DNA from: Taklimakanibacter sp049323275
Lineage (GTDB): Bacteria > Pseudomonadota > Alphaproteobacteria > Rhizobiales > Aestuariivirgaceae
Assembly: GCA_049323275.1 (NCBI GenBank)
Contig: JBMOOM010000024.1
Location: forward strand, 62,001-126,000
Length of the DNA stretch: 64,000 nt
Direction of reading: 5' to 3'
The notes under the pieces were generated by a model, which saw only the letters and a list, made by a program, of their open reading frames with translations, did not search any database and had not been told where the DNA came from. Below are positions 51,001 to 59,724 of the stretch, in pieces. A program made the position numbers and the translations under genes. Each line of letters starts with the position of its first letter. Positions within the stretch are counted from its first letter, which is position 1.

Positions 51001-51109
51001 GCGGGATGCGAAAAAAAGTGGACGCCGGTTTTTCGCAAGATCCCGCGCCGATGTATAACAATGGATCACGACGGGTTTGGATTGACCTGATCCCAACCCG
51101 TCGTGATCC
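51001..51109. repeat. Bipartite palindromic repeat, copy 2 (inverted)
   Basis: First hairpin: GCGGGAT and GCGAAAAA pair with TTTTTCGC and ATCCCGC (51001-51046), with CCGG and TCCAC motifs in the loop as in copy 1 at 38639. Second hairpin: a perfect 15-base stem, GGATCACGACGGGTT (51063-51077) with its inverse at 51095-51109. The order is reversed relative to 38573-38688. It lies before the proline-racemase-like gene. Confidence 0.82.
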
Positions 51110-51157
51110 AGGGCGTTCTCATAACCTATCAATTCGGGCAAACAAGAGGCAGAAATC

Positions 51158-52186
51158 ATGCGGAGCCGCAAGGCGATCCAGATCGTCGGCTGCCATGCCG
51201 AGGGCGAGGTCGGCGACGTCATCGTGGGCGGCGTGGCGCCGCCGCCCGGCGCCACATTATGGGACCAGTCGCGCTTCGTCGCCAGCGACGGAGCCTTGCG
51301 CAACTTCGTGCTGAACGAGCCCCGCGGCGGCGTTTTCCGCCATGTCAATCTGCTCGTCCCGCCGAAGCACCCCGAGGCCCAGATGGGCTTCATCATCATG
51401 GAGCCCGAGGACACCCCGCCGATGTCGGGCTCAAACTGCATCTGCGTCGCCACCGTCCTGCTCGATACCGGCATCCTGCCGATGCAGGAGCCCGAAACCG
51501 AGCTCACGCTCGAAGCGCCGGCGGGCCTCATCCGGATCCGGGCCCTGTGCCGCAATGGCAAGGCCGAGCGCATCACCTTGCGCAACGTGCCCTCTTTCGC
51601 CGACCAGATCGGCGCCAGGCTCGACGTGCCGGGCATCGGCCCCGTCACCGTCGACATCGCCTTCGGCGGCGACAGTTTCGTCGTCGCACGCGGCCGGGAT
51701 TTCGGCTTTGCGATGAAACCGCAGGAAGCGCCCGACATCGCGGTGATGGGCCGCCGTCTCGTCACCGCCGCCAATGAGCAACTGGGCTTCCGCCATCCGG
51801 TGCTCACCGGCTGGGATCATATCTCCTTCTGCTTCATGACGGGAGAGCTCGAAGAGATCGACGGCCAACTCTCCAGCCGCAATGCCTGCGTCGTCAATCC
51901 CGGCAAGCTCGACCGCTCGCCGACCGGCACCGGCTGCTCGGCGCTGATGGCGGTGCTGCATGCCAAGGGTCTGCTGAAGCCGGGCGAACGCTTCATCGGC
52001 CGCTCGATCATCGAGTCGCGTTTCGACGGCCGTATCGAGGAAGAAACCGGGATCGCCGGCCGCAAGGCGATCATCCCCTCGATCGCCGGGCGCGCCTGGA
52101 TCACCGGCACGTCGACCCTGCTGCTCGATCCCGACGATCCCTGGCCTCAGGGCTACAAGATCGCCGACACCTGGCCGAAGCTTTGA
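51158..52186 (+). CDS. Proline racemase superfamily protein with Ser/Thr in place of catalytic Cys
   Basis: The 342-residue protein follows the superfamily: VGCHAEGEVGDVIVGG, NEPRGGVFRHVNLLVPP, EDTPPMSGSNCICVATVLL and DRSPTGTGCSALMAVLHAKG. Proline racemase and 4-hydroxyproline epimerase have Cys at both catalytic positions, and trans-3-hydroxyproline dehydratase has Cys and Thr. Here the positions read Ser (MSGSN) and Thr (SPTGTG), although a Cys follows each motif closely. The reaction is therefore open: epimerase, dehydratase or something else. It is monocistronic. Confidence 0.85.
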   Translation: MRSRKAIQIVGCHAEGEVGDVIVGGVAPPPGATLWDQSRFVASDGALRNFVLNEPRGGVFRHVNLLVPPKHPEAQMGFIIMEPEDTPPMSGSNCICVATVLLDTGILPMQEPETELTLEAPAGLIRIRALCRNGKAERITLRNVPSFADQIGARLDVPGIGPVTVDIAFGGDSFVVARGRDFGFAMKPQEAPDIAVMGRRLVTAANEQLGFRHPVLTGWDHISFCFMTGELEEIDGQLSSRNACVVNPGKLDRSPTGTGCSALMAVLHAKGLLKPGERFIGRSIIESRFDGRIEEETGIAGRKAIIPSIAGRAWITGTSTLLLDPDDPWPQGYKIADTWPKL

Positions 52187-52194
52187 GGCAGGGG

Positions 52195-52221
52195 AAAATC
52201 CCGGCCGTCTCCGGCCGGGAT
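52195..52221 (-). terminator. Rho-independent terminator of the GlsB gene
   Basis: A ten-base-pair stem (ATCCCGGCCG with its inverse, 52198-52221) with a four-base loop is followed on the minus strand by TTTT. It sits 11 bases after the GlsB stop and may also stop the convergent transcript. Confidence 0.75.
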
Positions 52222-52232
52222 CTGGATCGCGC

Positions 52233-52478
52233 TCAGGCGCGTTTGATGAGTCTCAGTATGACGAGCAGGATGATGGCGCCGATCGTGGCCGAGATGATCG
52301 CGCCGACGATGTCGCCGCCGAGCGAGATGCCCAGCCGCGGAAACAGCCAGCTCGCGATGAGCGAGCCCACGATGCCGACGACGATATCTCCGATGATGCC
52401 GAAGCCGCCGCCCTTGACGATCTGTCCCGCCAGCCAGCCCGCAACAAGTCCGATCAGGATCGCAATGATGATGCTCAT
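52233..52478 (-). CDS. GlsB/YeaQ/YmgE-family stress-response membrane protein
   Basis: An 81-residue, very hydrophobic protein with three predicted helices and the glycine-rich family pattern IGLVAGWLAGQIVKGGGFG, IIGDIVVGIVGSLIASWLF. E. coli and Enterococcus homologues are small inner-membrane proteins induced by general stress or linked to bile-salt resistance. GGAGGGC precedes the ATG. It has its own terminator. Confidence 0.92.
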   Translation of the reverse strand: MSIIIAILIGLVAGWLAGQIVKGGGFGIIGDIVVGIVGSLIASWLFPRLGISLGGDIVGAIISATIGAIILLVILRLIKRA

Positions 52479-52566
52479 TTAGCCCTCCGGTTGCCTACCC
52501 CGTCGAGCCTATCAGAACTGGCATTCTCCGCCAGGGCCGCGCGGCGGTTTTACCCCGCCATCTTGC

Positions 52567-53307
52567 TCAGGCATTGGCGCCGCCATCGACCAGGAGCGAA
52601 GCGCCGGTGATCTGGCGCGCGCCATCGCCGGCGAGATAGGCGACGGCGGCGGCGATATCGGCCGCCGCGCCATAATGGCCGAGCGCGGTGAGGCTGCGCT
52701 GCGCGTCGGAGCTCTCGCCGTCCGAAGGGTTCATGTCGGTGTCGGTCGAGCCCGGCTGGACCAGATTGACGGTGATGCCGCGCGGCCCCAGATCGCGGGC
52801 CAGCCCCCTGGTGTAGCCGATGAGCGCCGCCTTGCTCGTCGCATAGAGTGCCACGCCCGCATGGGGAACCCGTTCGCCGAGATTGCTGCCGATCGAGACG
52901 ATGCGGCCGCCTTTCTCCATGTGGCGCGAGGCCTCCTGGGCGGCGACGAAGGCGGCCCGGACATGGATCGCCATGGTGCGGTCGAACTCCTCGAGGCTCA
53001 CCGCCTCGAAGGGGCCGTAGGGAAACACGCCGGCATTGTTGACGAGAATGTCGAGGCGGCCGAGCTCCTGTACCGCTTGGGCGACGGCGCGGCGCACCGC
53101 CTGCGGGTCGGCGCTGTCGGCCTGGATGGCGAGCGCCGTGCGGCCGAGGGCCTCGATCTCGGCGACGACCTGTGCCGCCGCGGCTGCTCCCTGGGTGTAG
53201 GTGATGGCGACGTCAGCCCCTTCCGCCGCCAGGCGCAGCGCGATGGCCGCGCCGATGCCGCGGCTGGCGCCGGTGACGAGGGCTGTTTTTCCGGACAGGT
53301 CGTTCAT
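52567..53307 (-). CDS. Short-chain dehydrogenase/reductase (3-oxoacyl-ACP reductase-like)
   Basis: The 246-residue classical SDR has TGASRGIGAAIALRLA for cofactor binding, DILVNNAG, the Ser in VSIGSNLG and the YxxxK motif in YATSKAALIGYTRGLARDLG. It would reduce or oxidise a keto/hydroxy group with NAD(P). The ATG at 53307 has GGAG seven bases upstream and is preferred to the one at 53319. It is divergent from a TetR gene, with operator-like repeats between, so it is the likely target of that repressor. Confidence 0.93.
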   Translation of the reverse strand: MNDLSGKTALVTGASRGIGAAIALRLAAEGADVAITYTQGAAAAAQVVAEIEALGRTALAIQADSADPQAVRRAVAQAVQELGRLDILVNNAGVFPYGPFEAVSLEEFDRTMAIHVRAAFVAAQEASRHMEKGGRIVSIGSNLGERVPHAGVALYATSKAALIGYTRGLARDLGPRGITVNLVQPGSTDTDMNPSDGESSDAQRSLTALGHYGAAADIAAAVAYLAGDGARQITGASLLVDGGANA

Positions 53308-53324
53308 GGGATTCTCCATTTCTG

Positions 53325-53391
53325 TACTGATAGGTAAATATATCTGGAGTCCTTGCGCCGATCCGTCAAGAGATTTATTTACTGATAGGTA
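53325..53391. promoter_or_regulatory. Repeated TetR operator candidates
   Basis: TACTGATAGGTA occurs at 53325-53336 and again at 53380-53391, direct repeats 55 bases apart in the SDR/TetR divergent region. The second covers the A of the TetR start codon. Sites of this type are typical for TetR repressors paired with an SDR gene. Confidence 0.6.
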
Positions 53392-54035
53392 TGAAAAAGG
53401 ATCGGACCCCGGCGGAGCGCGGCCGGCCGCGCAATTTCGACCGCGCCTCGGCGCTGCGCCGGGCGATGGAGGTTTTTTGGGAGCGGGGATATGAGGGCAC
53501 CTCGCTCTCGGACCTGACCGAGGCGATGGGCATCGAGCGGCCGAGCCTCTATGCCGCTTTCGGGTGCAAGGAGGCGCTCTTCCGCGAGGCGGTCGACCTC
53601 TACAATGAGATCGAAGGCGCCCCGGCCCGCCGCGTCCTCGAAACGGCGCCGACGGCGCGCCAGGCGATCGAGACGATGCTGCGCGATTATGCGGCGACCT
53701 ATACGCAGGCCGGCAAGCCCCCCGGCTGCATGATCGTGCTCTCGGCCCTGCTCGGCACGCCCCAGAACAAGGATGTCCGCGATCACCTGGCCCGGCACCG
53801 GCGCGAATCGCGCCAGGCGCTGAAGGCGCGCATCGCCCGCGGCATGGCGGAAGGCGATGTTCCCGCGACGGCCGACGCCGAACGGGTCGGTGGCTTCTAC
53901 GCGACTTTGCTCGAAGGCCTGTCCATCCAGGCGCGCGACGGCGCCTCGCGCCGCGACCTCGAAACGATCATCGACGGGGCCATGGCCGCCTGGGAATCGC
54001 TGGTGGCTTGCCGAAAACCGTTACCTGAGCGATAA
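53391..54035 (+). CDS. TetR/AcrR-family transcriptional repressor
   Basis: The 214-residue regulator has a TetR helix-turn-helix (about 15-65: YEGTSLSDLTEAMGIERPSLYAAFGCKEALF in two halves) and a helical ligand domain with GCMIVLSALLG. It belongs to the group with a YAAFGxKEAL recognition helix. It probably represses itself and the divergent SDR gene through the direct repeats. Confidence 0.9.
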   Translation: MKKDRTPAERGRPRNFDRASALRRAMEVFWERGYEGTSLSDLTEAMGIERPSLYAAFGCKEALFREAVDLYNEIEGAPARRVLETAPTARQAIETMLRDYAATYTQAGKPPGCMIVLSALLGTPQNKDVRDHLARHRRESRQALKARIARGMAEGDVPATADAERVGGFYATLLEGLSIQARDGASRRDLETIIDGAMAAWESLVACRKPLPER

Positions 54036-54150
54036 CGGGAAAGTGAAACCTGCGGCGTTGCCATTCTAGGTTGGTCTCGCTAGCGGAACTGCGCCGGCCC
54101 ACCGGAAACGAGGCATGGTTGGGCGGTCAACCAACGGACAAGGGGATTCC

Positions 54151-54549
54151 ATGGACTTTATGTTTCTTTCGCGTTTCGCGCCTCAGCTCCTCAGCGTGCT
54201 GCGCATCATCACCGCTCTGCTTTTCTTCGCGCATGGCTCGGCCAAGTATTTCGGCTTTCCGTTCGTCGAAGGGATGTATGGCATACCGGTCGGGTCGCCC
54301 GGCGGCATCGCCGGCATCCTGGAGATCGTGGGCGGCGCCCTGCTCGTCATCGGCCTGTTCAGCCGCCTCACCGCCTTCATCCTGTCGGGCCTGATGGCGG
54401 TCGCCTATTTCATGGTGCACGCGCCGCAGAACTTCCATCCGATCCTCAACAGCGGCGAACTGGCCATCATGTTCAGCTTCGTGTTCCTCTATATCGCCGC
54501 CGCCGGCCCCGGCCCCTGGAGCGTCGATGCGAGCCGCGGCAAGGCCTGA
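54151..54549 (+). CDS. DoxX-family membrane protein
   Basis: The 132-residue protein has four hydrophobic helices and the DoxX pattern LRIITALLFFAHGSAKYFGFP, GGIAGILEIVGGALLVIGLFSR and MVHAPQNFHPILNSGELAIMF. Family members relate to quinone-linked or thiosulfate-oxidising complexes, but most have unknown roles. AAGGGGA precedes the ATG at 54151. A strong terminator follows. Confidence 0.9.
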   Translation: MDFMFLSRFAPQLLSVLRIITALLFFAHGSAKYFGFPFVEGMYGIPVGSPGGIAGILEIVGGALLVIGLFSRLTAFILSGLMAVAYFMVHAPQNFHPILNSGELAIMFSFVFLYIAAAGPGPWSVDASRGKA

Positions 54550-54571
54550 GCCTTTCCGGCTCGAGTTGCGA

Positions 54572-54599
54572 GGCCCGCTCACACGAGCGGGCCTTTTTT
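54572..54599 (+). terminator. Rho-independent terminator after doxX
   Basis: GGCCCGCTC pairs with GAGCGGGCC around a short loop and is followed by TTTTTT. It ends the DoxX transcript. Confidence 0.9.
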
Positions 54600-54692
54600 G
54601 TTCTTAAACTTTACGTGACGGGCCGATTGACCCTGGCGCGGATCACGCTTCCCCCATAAGCTCCAGGACATGGAGTTTACGGAGGAACATCC

Positions 54693-56324
54693 ATGTCCCT
54701 TAGTCGCCTGATCGCCTGGGCGCCGCTGTTCATTCTTCTGGTGCTGGCGGGGCCGATCGCCCATGCCGCCGAGAATGAGCAGGTCGCCGCCGAGATCCGC
54801 AAGATCATCGACAGCGGCGAGCCTCTGATGGGCGACCAGCAGTCGGACGACCGCATCGTCGAGGTCTATGTCTTCTATGCCGACGATCGCGACTACAAGC
54901 CGCTCTGGGTGCGCGATTCGGGTCCGAAGGCGAAGGCCCACGATATCCTCATGGCGATCAAGGGCGCGGCCGATATGGGGCTCGATCCCGTCGCCTATCG
55001 CGTCGGCGAGATCGAGCAGAAACTGGAGACGGCGAAGACGCCGCGCGAGCTGGCCGAGCTCGAATTCCTCCTCACCCGCGCCTTCATCGATTTCGGCCGC
55101 GACATCAATCGTGGCATCGTCGACCCGCAGGCGGCCGGCAAGGAAAATGCCATCACCTCCAAGCAGCTGGGCGCCCTGACCCTGATCGACGGCGCCGAGC
55201 GCGCCGACAATATCGGCGACTATGTGCGCTCGCTCGAGCCGCAAACGCCCGAATATCAGCGCCTCAAATCGGCGCTCGCCGCCTATCGCGAGATCGAGGC
55301 GAAAGGCGGCTTCCCGGTGATCGGCAAGGGTACGGCGCTGAAGCCCGGCGTGAACGACAAGCGCATCCCCGCCGTCCGTAAATATCTCATCCTCACCGGC
55401 GATCTTCCCGAAGGCGCCGACAAGGACAGCGATCTCTACGATGCCGACCTCGTCGCCGCGGTCAAATGGTTCCAGTATCGCCACGGCCTGACCGAGGACG
55501 GCATCATCGCGCAGACCACGTTCGAGGCGATGAATGTGCCGGTCGCCGACCGCATCCAGCAGCTCGAGCTCAATATGGAACGCCGGCGCTGGATGGATGA
55601 CGATCTCGGCAAGTACTATATCCTGGTCAATATCGCCGACCAGGAGCTCAAGGTGGTGAAGGACGGCAAGACCGTGCACACCGCGCGCGTCGTGGTCGGC
55701 AAGCCCTTCACGCGCACGCCGGTGTTTTCCGAGAAGATGAAATACATCGTTCTCAATCCCTATTGGAACGTGCCGCCCAATATCGCCAACAACGAATATC
55801 TACCCAAGCTCCGGCGCAATCCGGGCGTGCTCCAGCGCGAGCGCATCCGCGTCTTCGCCGGCAATGGCGACAGCGGCAAGGAGGTCGATCCCTACAGCGT
55901 CAACTGGTCGTCCTTCAACCGCATGCCCTATTCGCTGCGCCAGGATTCGGGCCCGAAGAACGCGCTTGGCCGGGTGAAGTTCATGTTCCCCAACCGCTTC
56001 AACGTCTATCTGCACGACACGCCGTCGAAGAGCCTGTTCAACCGCGACCTGCGCGTCTTCAGCCATGGCTGCGTGCGGGTGCAGAATCCGCTCGAGCTGG
56101 CAGAGCTGCTGCTCGCCGATCAGGGCTGGTCGAAAGCGCGCATCGACGCCCAGATCGCGCAAGGCGGCCAGCGCATCATCAATCTCAAGACCCAGGTGCC
56201 GGTGCATGTCACCTACATGACCGCCTGGGCCAACAAGGACGGCTCGATCCACTTCCGCCGCGACGTGTACAAGCGCGACGAGCAATTGGCGCGGGTGCTG
56301 GCCGGCGCGGAAGTCGGCGGCTGA
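54693..56324 (+). CDS. L,D-transpeptidase (YcbB/LdtD-like)
   Basis: The 543-residue exported protein has a signal peptide ending AHA near residue 25, a scaffold domain, a peptidoglycan-binding-type segment (KYLILTGDLPEG, WFQYRHGLTEDGIIAQTTFEAMN), and a YkuD catalytic domain from about 300. The nucleophile lies in SHGCVRVQNP, with an upstream His in YLHDTPSK. LdtD-type enzymes make 3-3 cross-links in the periplasmic wall. GGAGGAAC precedes the ATG. Confidence 0.93.
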   Translation: MSLSRLIAWAPLFILLVLAGPIAHAAENEQVAAEIRKIIDSGEPLMGDQQSDDRIVEVYVFYADDRDYKPLWVRDSGPKAKAHDILMAIKGAADMGLDPVAYRVGEIEQKLETAKTPRELAELEFLLTRAFIDFGRDINRGIVDPQAAGKENAITSKQLGALTLIDGAERADNIGDYVRSLEPQTPEYQRLKSALAAYREIEAKGGFPVIGKGTALKPGVNDKRIPAVRKYLILTGDLPEGADKDSDLYDADLVAAVKWFQYRHGLTEDGIIAQTTFEAMNVPVADRIQQLELNMERRRWMDDDLGKYYILVNIADQELKVVKDGKTVHTARVVVGKPFTRTPVFSEKMKYIVLNPYWNVPPNIANNEYLPKLRRNPGVLQRERIRVFAGNGDSGKEVDPYSVNWSSFNRMPYSLRQDSGPKNALGRVKFMFPNRFNVYLHDTPSKSLFNRDLRVFSHGCVRVQNPLELAELLLADQGWSKARIDAQIAQGGQRIINLKTQVPVHVTYMTAWANKDGSIHFRRDVYKRDEQLARVLAGAEVGG

Positions 56325-56439
56325 TCCGGCCCGGTGTCTTTCGTCATTACGGTGTAGCGTGACCTCTTTGTAATGCAATGCCTGCTTGCGCCAGGGCGAT
56401 GGCGGGATCAGGATCGTTTCGCATTCCACGGAGGCTTCC

Positions 56440-57129
56440 ATGCCAAAGCAGACCAGCATCATCCTCGTCCATGGCTTCTGGGGCGGCGCCGCCCATTGGA
56501 GCAAGGTCATCGTGGCTCTGGCGCGCAAGGGCCACAATTCCGTCATGGCGGTCGAGAATCCGCTGACCTCGCTCGCCGACGACGCCGAGCGCACCCGCAA
56601 GATGATCGCCCAGCAGAAGCAGCCGGTGATCCTGGTCGGCCACTCCTATGGCGGCGCCGTCATCACCGAGGCCGGCGACCAGCCCAATGTGGCGGGCCTC
56701 GTTTATATCGCCGCCTTCGCGCCCGATGCCGGCGAAAGCCCGGGCGCCATCACCGCCAAGAATCCGCCGGTGGCGGCGCCCAATCTCGCGCCCGACAGCG
56801 ACGGCTATCTATGGATCAAGCGCGACAAATTCCATGAGAGCTTCTGCCAGGACCTTACCCCCGACGAGGCGCTGGTGATGGCGGCGACGCAGAAGGCGCC
56901 GCTCGCCAGCACTTTCGGCGAGAACATCTCGAAGCCCGCCTGGAAGAAGAAGCCGTCCTGGTATCAGATCTCGAGCGAGGACCGCATGATCGCGCCCGAC
57001 AACCAGAAATGGATGTCGGGCCGGCTCGGCGCGAAGAAGGTGATCACCCTGAAGGCGAGCCATGCCTCGCTCGCCTCGCAGCCGGACGCAGTGGTGGCGC
57101 TCATCGAAGAGGCCGTGGCGGCATCCTGA
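56440..57129 (+). CDS. Alpha/beta hydrolase
   Basis: The 229-residue protein has the oxyanion-hole sequence LVHGFWGGAAHW, the nucleophile S69 in VGHSYGGAVI and the catalytic His in KASHASLAS. It resembles small esterases and plant methylesterase/RsbQ-like hydrolases; the substrate is unknown. It has no signal peptide. GGAGG lies before the ATG at 56440. It converges with the aspartase gene two bases away. Confidence 0.9.
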   Translation: MPKQTSIILVHGFWGGAAHWSKVIVALARKGHNSVMAVENPLTSLADDAERTRKMIAQQKQPVILVGHSYGGAVITEAGDQPNVAGLVYIAAFAPDAGESPGAITAKNPPVAAPNLAPDSDGYLWIKRDKFHESFCQDLTPDEALVMAATQKAPLASTFGENISKPAWKKKPSWYQISSEDRMIAPDNQKWMSGRLGAKKVITLKASHASLASQPDAVVALIEEAVAAS

Positions 57130-57131
57130 CG

Positions 57132-58535
57132 TCAGACTGACCCGTTCGCCAGGCGCAGGGGATCGGTCAGCCGGTCGAAATCCTGGCGCGACAGGCCGCC
57201 GGTTTCCTCCGCGACCTCGCGCAAGGTGACGCCGCTTCTCAGCGCCTCCTTGGCGATCTCGGCCGAGCGGGCATAGCCCAGAAGCGGCACCAGCGCGGTC
57301 ACCAGGGCCGTGCTGTGATCGAGATGCTTCAGACATTGCGCGGCATCGACGCTCAGGCCGTCGACACAGCGCTCGCGCAGCATGTCCGCCGCCGCCGTCA
57401 GCATAGCGATGCAGTCATGCAGATTGTGGACGATCAGCGGCTCGAAGGCGTTGAGCTGCAGCTGGCCTGCCTCGGCGGCGAAGGTGATCGCCGTGTCATG
57501 GCCGATGACCTGGTAGCACACCATGCTGACCGCTTCCGGAATGACCGGATTGACCTTGCCCGGCATGATCGATGAGCCGGGCTGCATCGCCGGCAGCCTG
57601 ATCTCGCTTAGGCCGCCGCGCGGGCCGCTCGACAGCAGCCGCAGATCATTGGCGATCTTGGAGAGCTTCACCGCCAGGCGTTTCAGCATGCCGGAGAACA
57701 GCACGAAGGCGCCCATGTCCCAGGTCGCCTCGATGAGATTCTGGGCGCGCGCGAGATCATGGCCCGACAGGCGCGACAGTTCCGCGATGGCGAGCTCCGA
57801 ATAGGAGGGGGGAGCATTGAGCCCGGTGCCGATGGCGGTGCCGCCGAGATTGATCTCGCGGAACAGGCCGACCGTCTCCTCGAGCCGCGCAATGTCTTCG
57901 CGCAGCGTGACCGCGAAAGCCGTCAATTCCTGTCCGGCGGTCATCGGCACGGCATCCTGGAGCTGCGTGCGGCCGAGCTTGAGCACATGGGCATAGTCGG
58001 CGCCCTTCGCCGCGAAAGCATCGGCCAGAGCGGCGACCGCCCGGCTCAGCTCTTCCTCGGCGAAGAGCAGCGACAGCCGCGCCGCGCTCGGATAGGCGTC
58101 ATTGGTCGATTGCGACAGATTCACATGATCGTTGGGATGGATGACGGCATAGTCGCCCGGCGACCGGCCGAGCTTCTGCAAGGCCAGATTGGCGATCACC
58201 TCATTCATGTTCATGTTGGTCGAGGTGCCGGCGCCGCCCTGCAGCACATCGACGGGGAACGCGTCACGATGCCTACCCGCGATCACCTCATCGCAAGCGA
58301 TCTTGATCGCATCGGCGATCTCGCCGGTGAGCAGTCCGAGCCGGCGATTGGCCTCGGCCGCGGCGCGCTTGACCATCGCCAGCGCGCGGATGAGATGTCC
58401 GTGGCGCGCGACCGGCATGCCGGTGATGCGGAAATTATCGACCGCGCGCTGCGTCTGGACGCCGAACAGGCTGTCGGCCGAAATCTCCACGATGCCGAGC
58501 GAGTCGGCTTCCAAACGGGTGGAACTGGGCATCAT
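57132..58535 (-). CDS. aspA: Aspartate ammonia-lyase
   Basis: The 467-residue fumarase/aspartase-superfamily enzyme begins RLEADSLGIVEISADSLFGVQTQRA, has QGGAGTSTNMNMNEVIAN, HPNDHVNLSQSTNDAYPSA and the mobile catalytic loop GSSIMPGKVNPVIPEA. These match aspartase more closely than fumarase C. It would split L-aspartate to fumarate and ammonia. It starts two bases after the GST stop and is the third gene of its operon. The first of two tandem ATGs was used. Confidence 0.9.
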   Translation of the reverse strand: MMPSSTRLEADSLGIVEISADSLFGVQTQRAVDNFRITGMPVARHGHLIRALAMVKRAAAEANRRLGLLTGEIADAIKIACDEVIAGRHRDAFPVDVLQGGAGTSTNMNMNEVIANLALQKLGRSPGDYAVIHPNDHVNLSQSTNDAYPSAARLSLLFAEEELSRAVAALADAFAAKGADYAHVLKLGRTQLQDAVPMTAGQELTAFAVTLREDIARLEETVGLFREINLGGTAIGTGLNAPPSYSELAIAELSRLSGHDLARAQNLIEATWDMGAFVLFSGMLKRLAVKLSKIANDLRLLSSGPRGGLSEIRLPAMQPGSSIMPGKVNPVIPEAVSMVCYQVIGHDTAITFAAEAGQLQLNAFEPLIVHNLHDCIAMLTAAADMLRERCVDGLSVDAAQCLKHLDHSTALVTALVPLLGYARSAEIAKEALRSGVTLREVAEETGGLSRQDFDRLTDPLRLANGSV

Positions 58536-58537
58536 GA

Positions 58538-59158
58538 TCAGGCCGGATCGCGCGGGATCGTGGCCTGCATCGACGGGCGTTCGGCGAAAGCTTCATACCA
58601 CCCGGCAAGGCGCGGATGTTGCTCCCGCCAGGGCCGGTGGGCGAAGCGGAAGTCGAGATAGCCGAGCGCGCAGCCGGCGGCGATCTGGCCGATGGTCAGG
58701 GGGCCGGCCAGCGCCTCGACCGTCTCGTCGAGACGCGCCACCGCGGCATCGACCTTGGTCAATTGTCCCTCGAGCCAGTCGGTCCATTGCCGGTCTTGCG
58801 GGCGCATCACCAGCTCATAACGCGACAGCAGGGCGGCATCGACCAGCCCGTCGCCCAGCGCCTGCAAGGTGAGCGCCTGCCAGCGCTTCCTGGGCTCGAC
58901 TGGAAAGAGTTTTACGTCGGGCGCCTGCGCATCGAGATATTCGCAGATGACCCGGCTGTCGAAGAGATAGTCGCCTTCGGGCGTGATCGCCGCCGGAATC
59001 TTGGCGAGCGGATTGGCGACCGCGATGCGCTCGTCGCGCTTCACCGGATTGGCCGCGCTCGGCAGCTTCTCGATCCTGTCGGCCAGACCGAGCTCCCGGG
59101 CGGTGACCAGAACCTTGCGCACATAGGCCGAGGTCGGCGCATAGAAGATCTTCAGCAT
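58538..59158 (-). CDS. Glutathione S-transferase family protein
   Basis: The 206-residue protein has the thioredoxin-like N-domain (LKIFYAPTSAYVRKVLVTARELG; NPLAKIPAAITPEGDYLFDSRVICEYLD) and an all-helical C-domain with LTIGQIAAGCALGYLDFR. It resembles the YibF-type bacterial GST. The ATG at 59158 has AGGTG eight bases upstream; a GTG at 59164 overlaps the previous stop. Its position between a GlcG-like and an aspartase gene suggests a shared catabolic or stress role. Confidence 0.9.
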   Translation of the reverse strand: MLKIFYAPTSAYVRKVLVTARELGLADRIEKLPSAANPVKRDERIAVANPLAKIPAAITPEGDYLFDSRVICEYLDAQAPDVKLFPVEPRKRWQALTLQALGDGLVDAALLSRYELVMRPQDRQWTDWLEGQLTKVDAAVARLDETVEALAGPLTIGQIAAGCALGYLDFRFAHRPWREQHPRLAGWYEAFAERPSMQATIPRDPA

Positions 59159-59160
59159 GG

Positions 59161-59583
59161 TCACGGCACCTGGTCCTCGGCGCCGACGGCGGCAAGCGCG
59201 GCGCGCGCCACTTCGACATCCTGGGCGCCGGTGCCGGATCCGACCCCGACCGCGCCGACGCAGAAGCCGTCGATGATGATGGGCAGGCCGCCTTCGAGAT
59301 TGGTGAGACGGCCGCCGGCCGCGATGGCGAGCTTGATTTCGTTCTTGGGATCGAGCCTGGAGGTCGGCTGGCGGTGCGAGGCGGCGGTGATCGCCTTCGA
59401 CCGCGACGTCTCGATCGACAGCAGCTTGGCGCCGTCCATGCGCAGGAAGGCGAGGATATTGCCGCCGTCATCCACCACCGTGATGTTCTGCGGCACGCCG
59501 AGCTCATTGGCCTTGGCGACCGCTCCCTGGAGCGCCTTGAGCGCCCCTTCATGTGTCAGCTTCAGCGCGGGTCTGGTCGTCAT
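59161..59583 (-). CDS. GlcG/HbpS-family haem-degrading-domain protein
   Basis: The 140-residue protein has the GlcG/HbpS pattern VPQNITVVDDGGNILAFLRMDGAKLLS, SRSKAITAASHRQPT, and GGLPIIIDGFCVGAVGVGSGT. Members bind haem, cobalamin-related or small organic ligands, and are often co-encoded with oxidoreductases. It heads the three-gene operon with the GST and aspartase. It diverges from the HutD gene by 141 bases, in which I see no clear operator. Confidence 0.9.
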   Translation of the reverse strand: MTTRPALKLTHEGALKALQGAVAKANELGVPQNITVVDDGGNILAFLRMDGAKLLSIETSRSKAITAASHRQPTSRLDPKNEIKLAIAAGGRLTNLEGGLPIIIDGFCVGAVGVGSGTGAQDVEVARAALAAVGAEDQVP

Positions 59584-59724
59584 CTGCTTGTCGCTCCTTG
59601 CCTTTTGGACGGGACGATGGATTACGGAGGCGACGTGATAAATAACTTTTCCTCTTCCGCCTGGATCGGAAAATCCTATTCATGGCGCCCCTCGCTTCAG
59701 CGTCTTCTCGTCTATGGTGGAAGA

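Noticed and set aside
50980..51807. Minus-strand extension of the UPF0114 gene
   Set aside because: It runs through the palindromic repeat and opposite the racemase-like gene; the family N-terminus starts at 50979.
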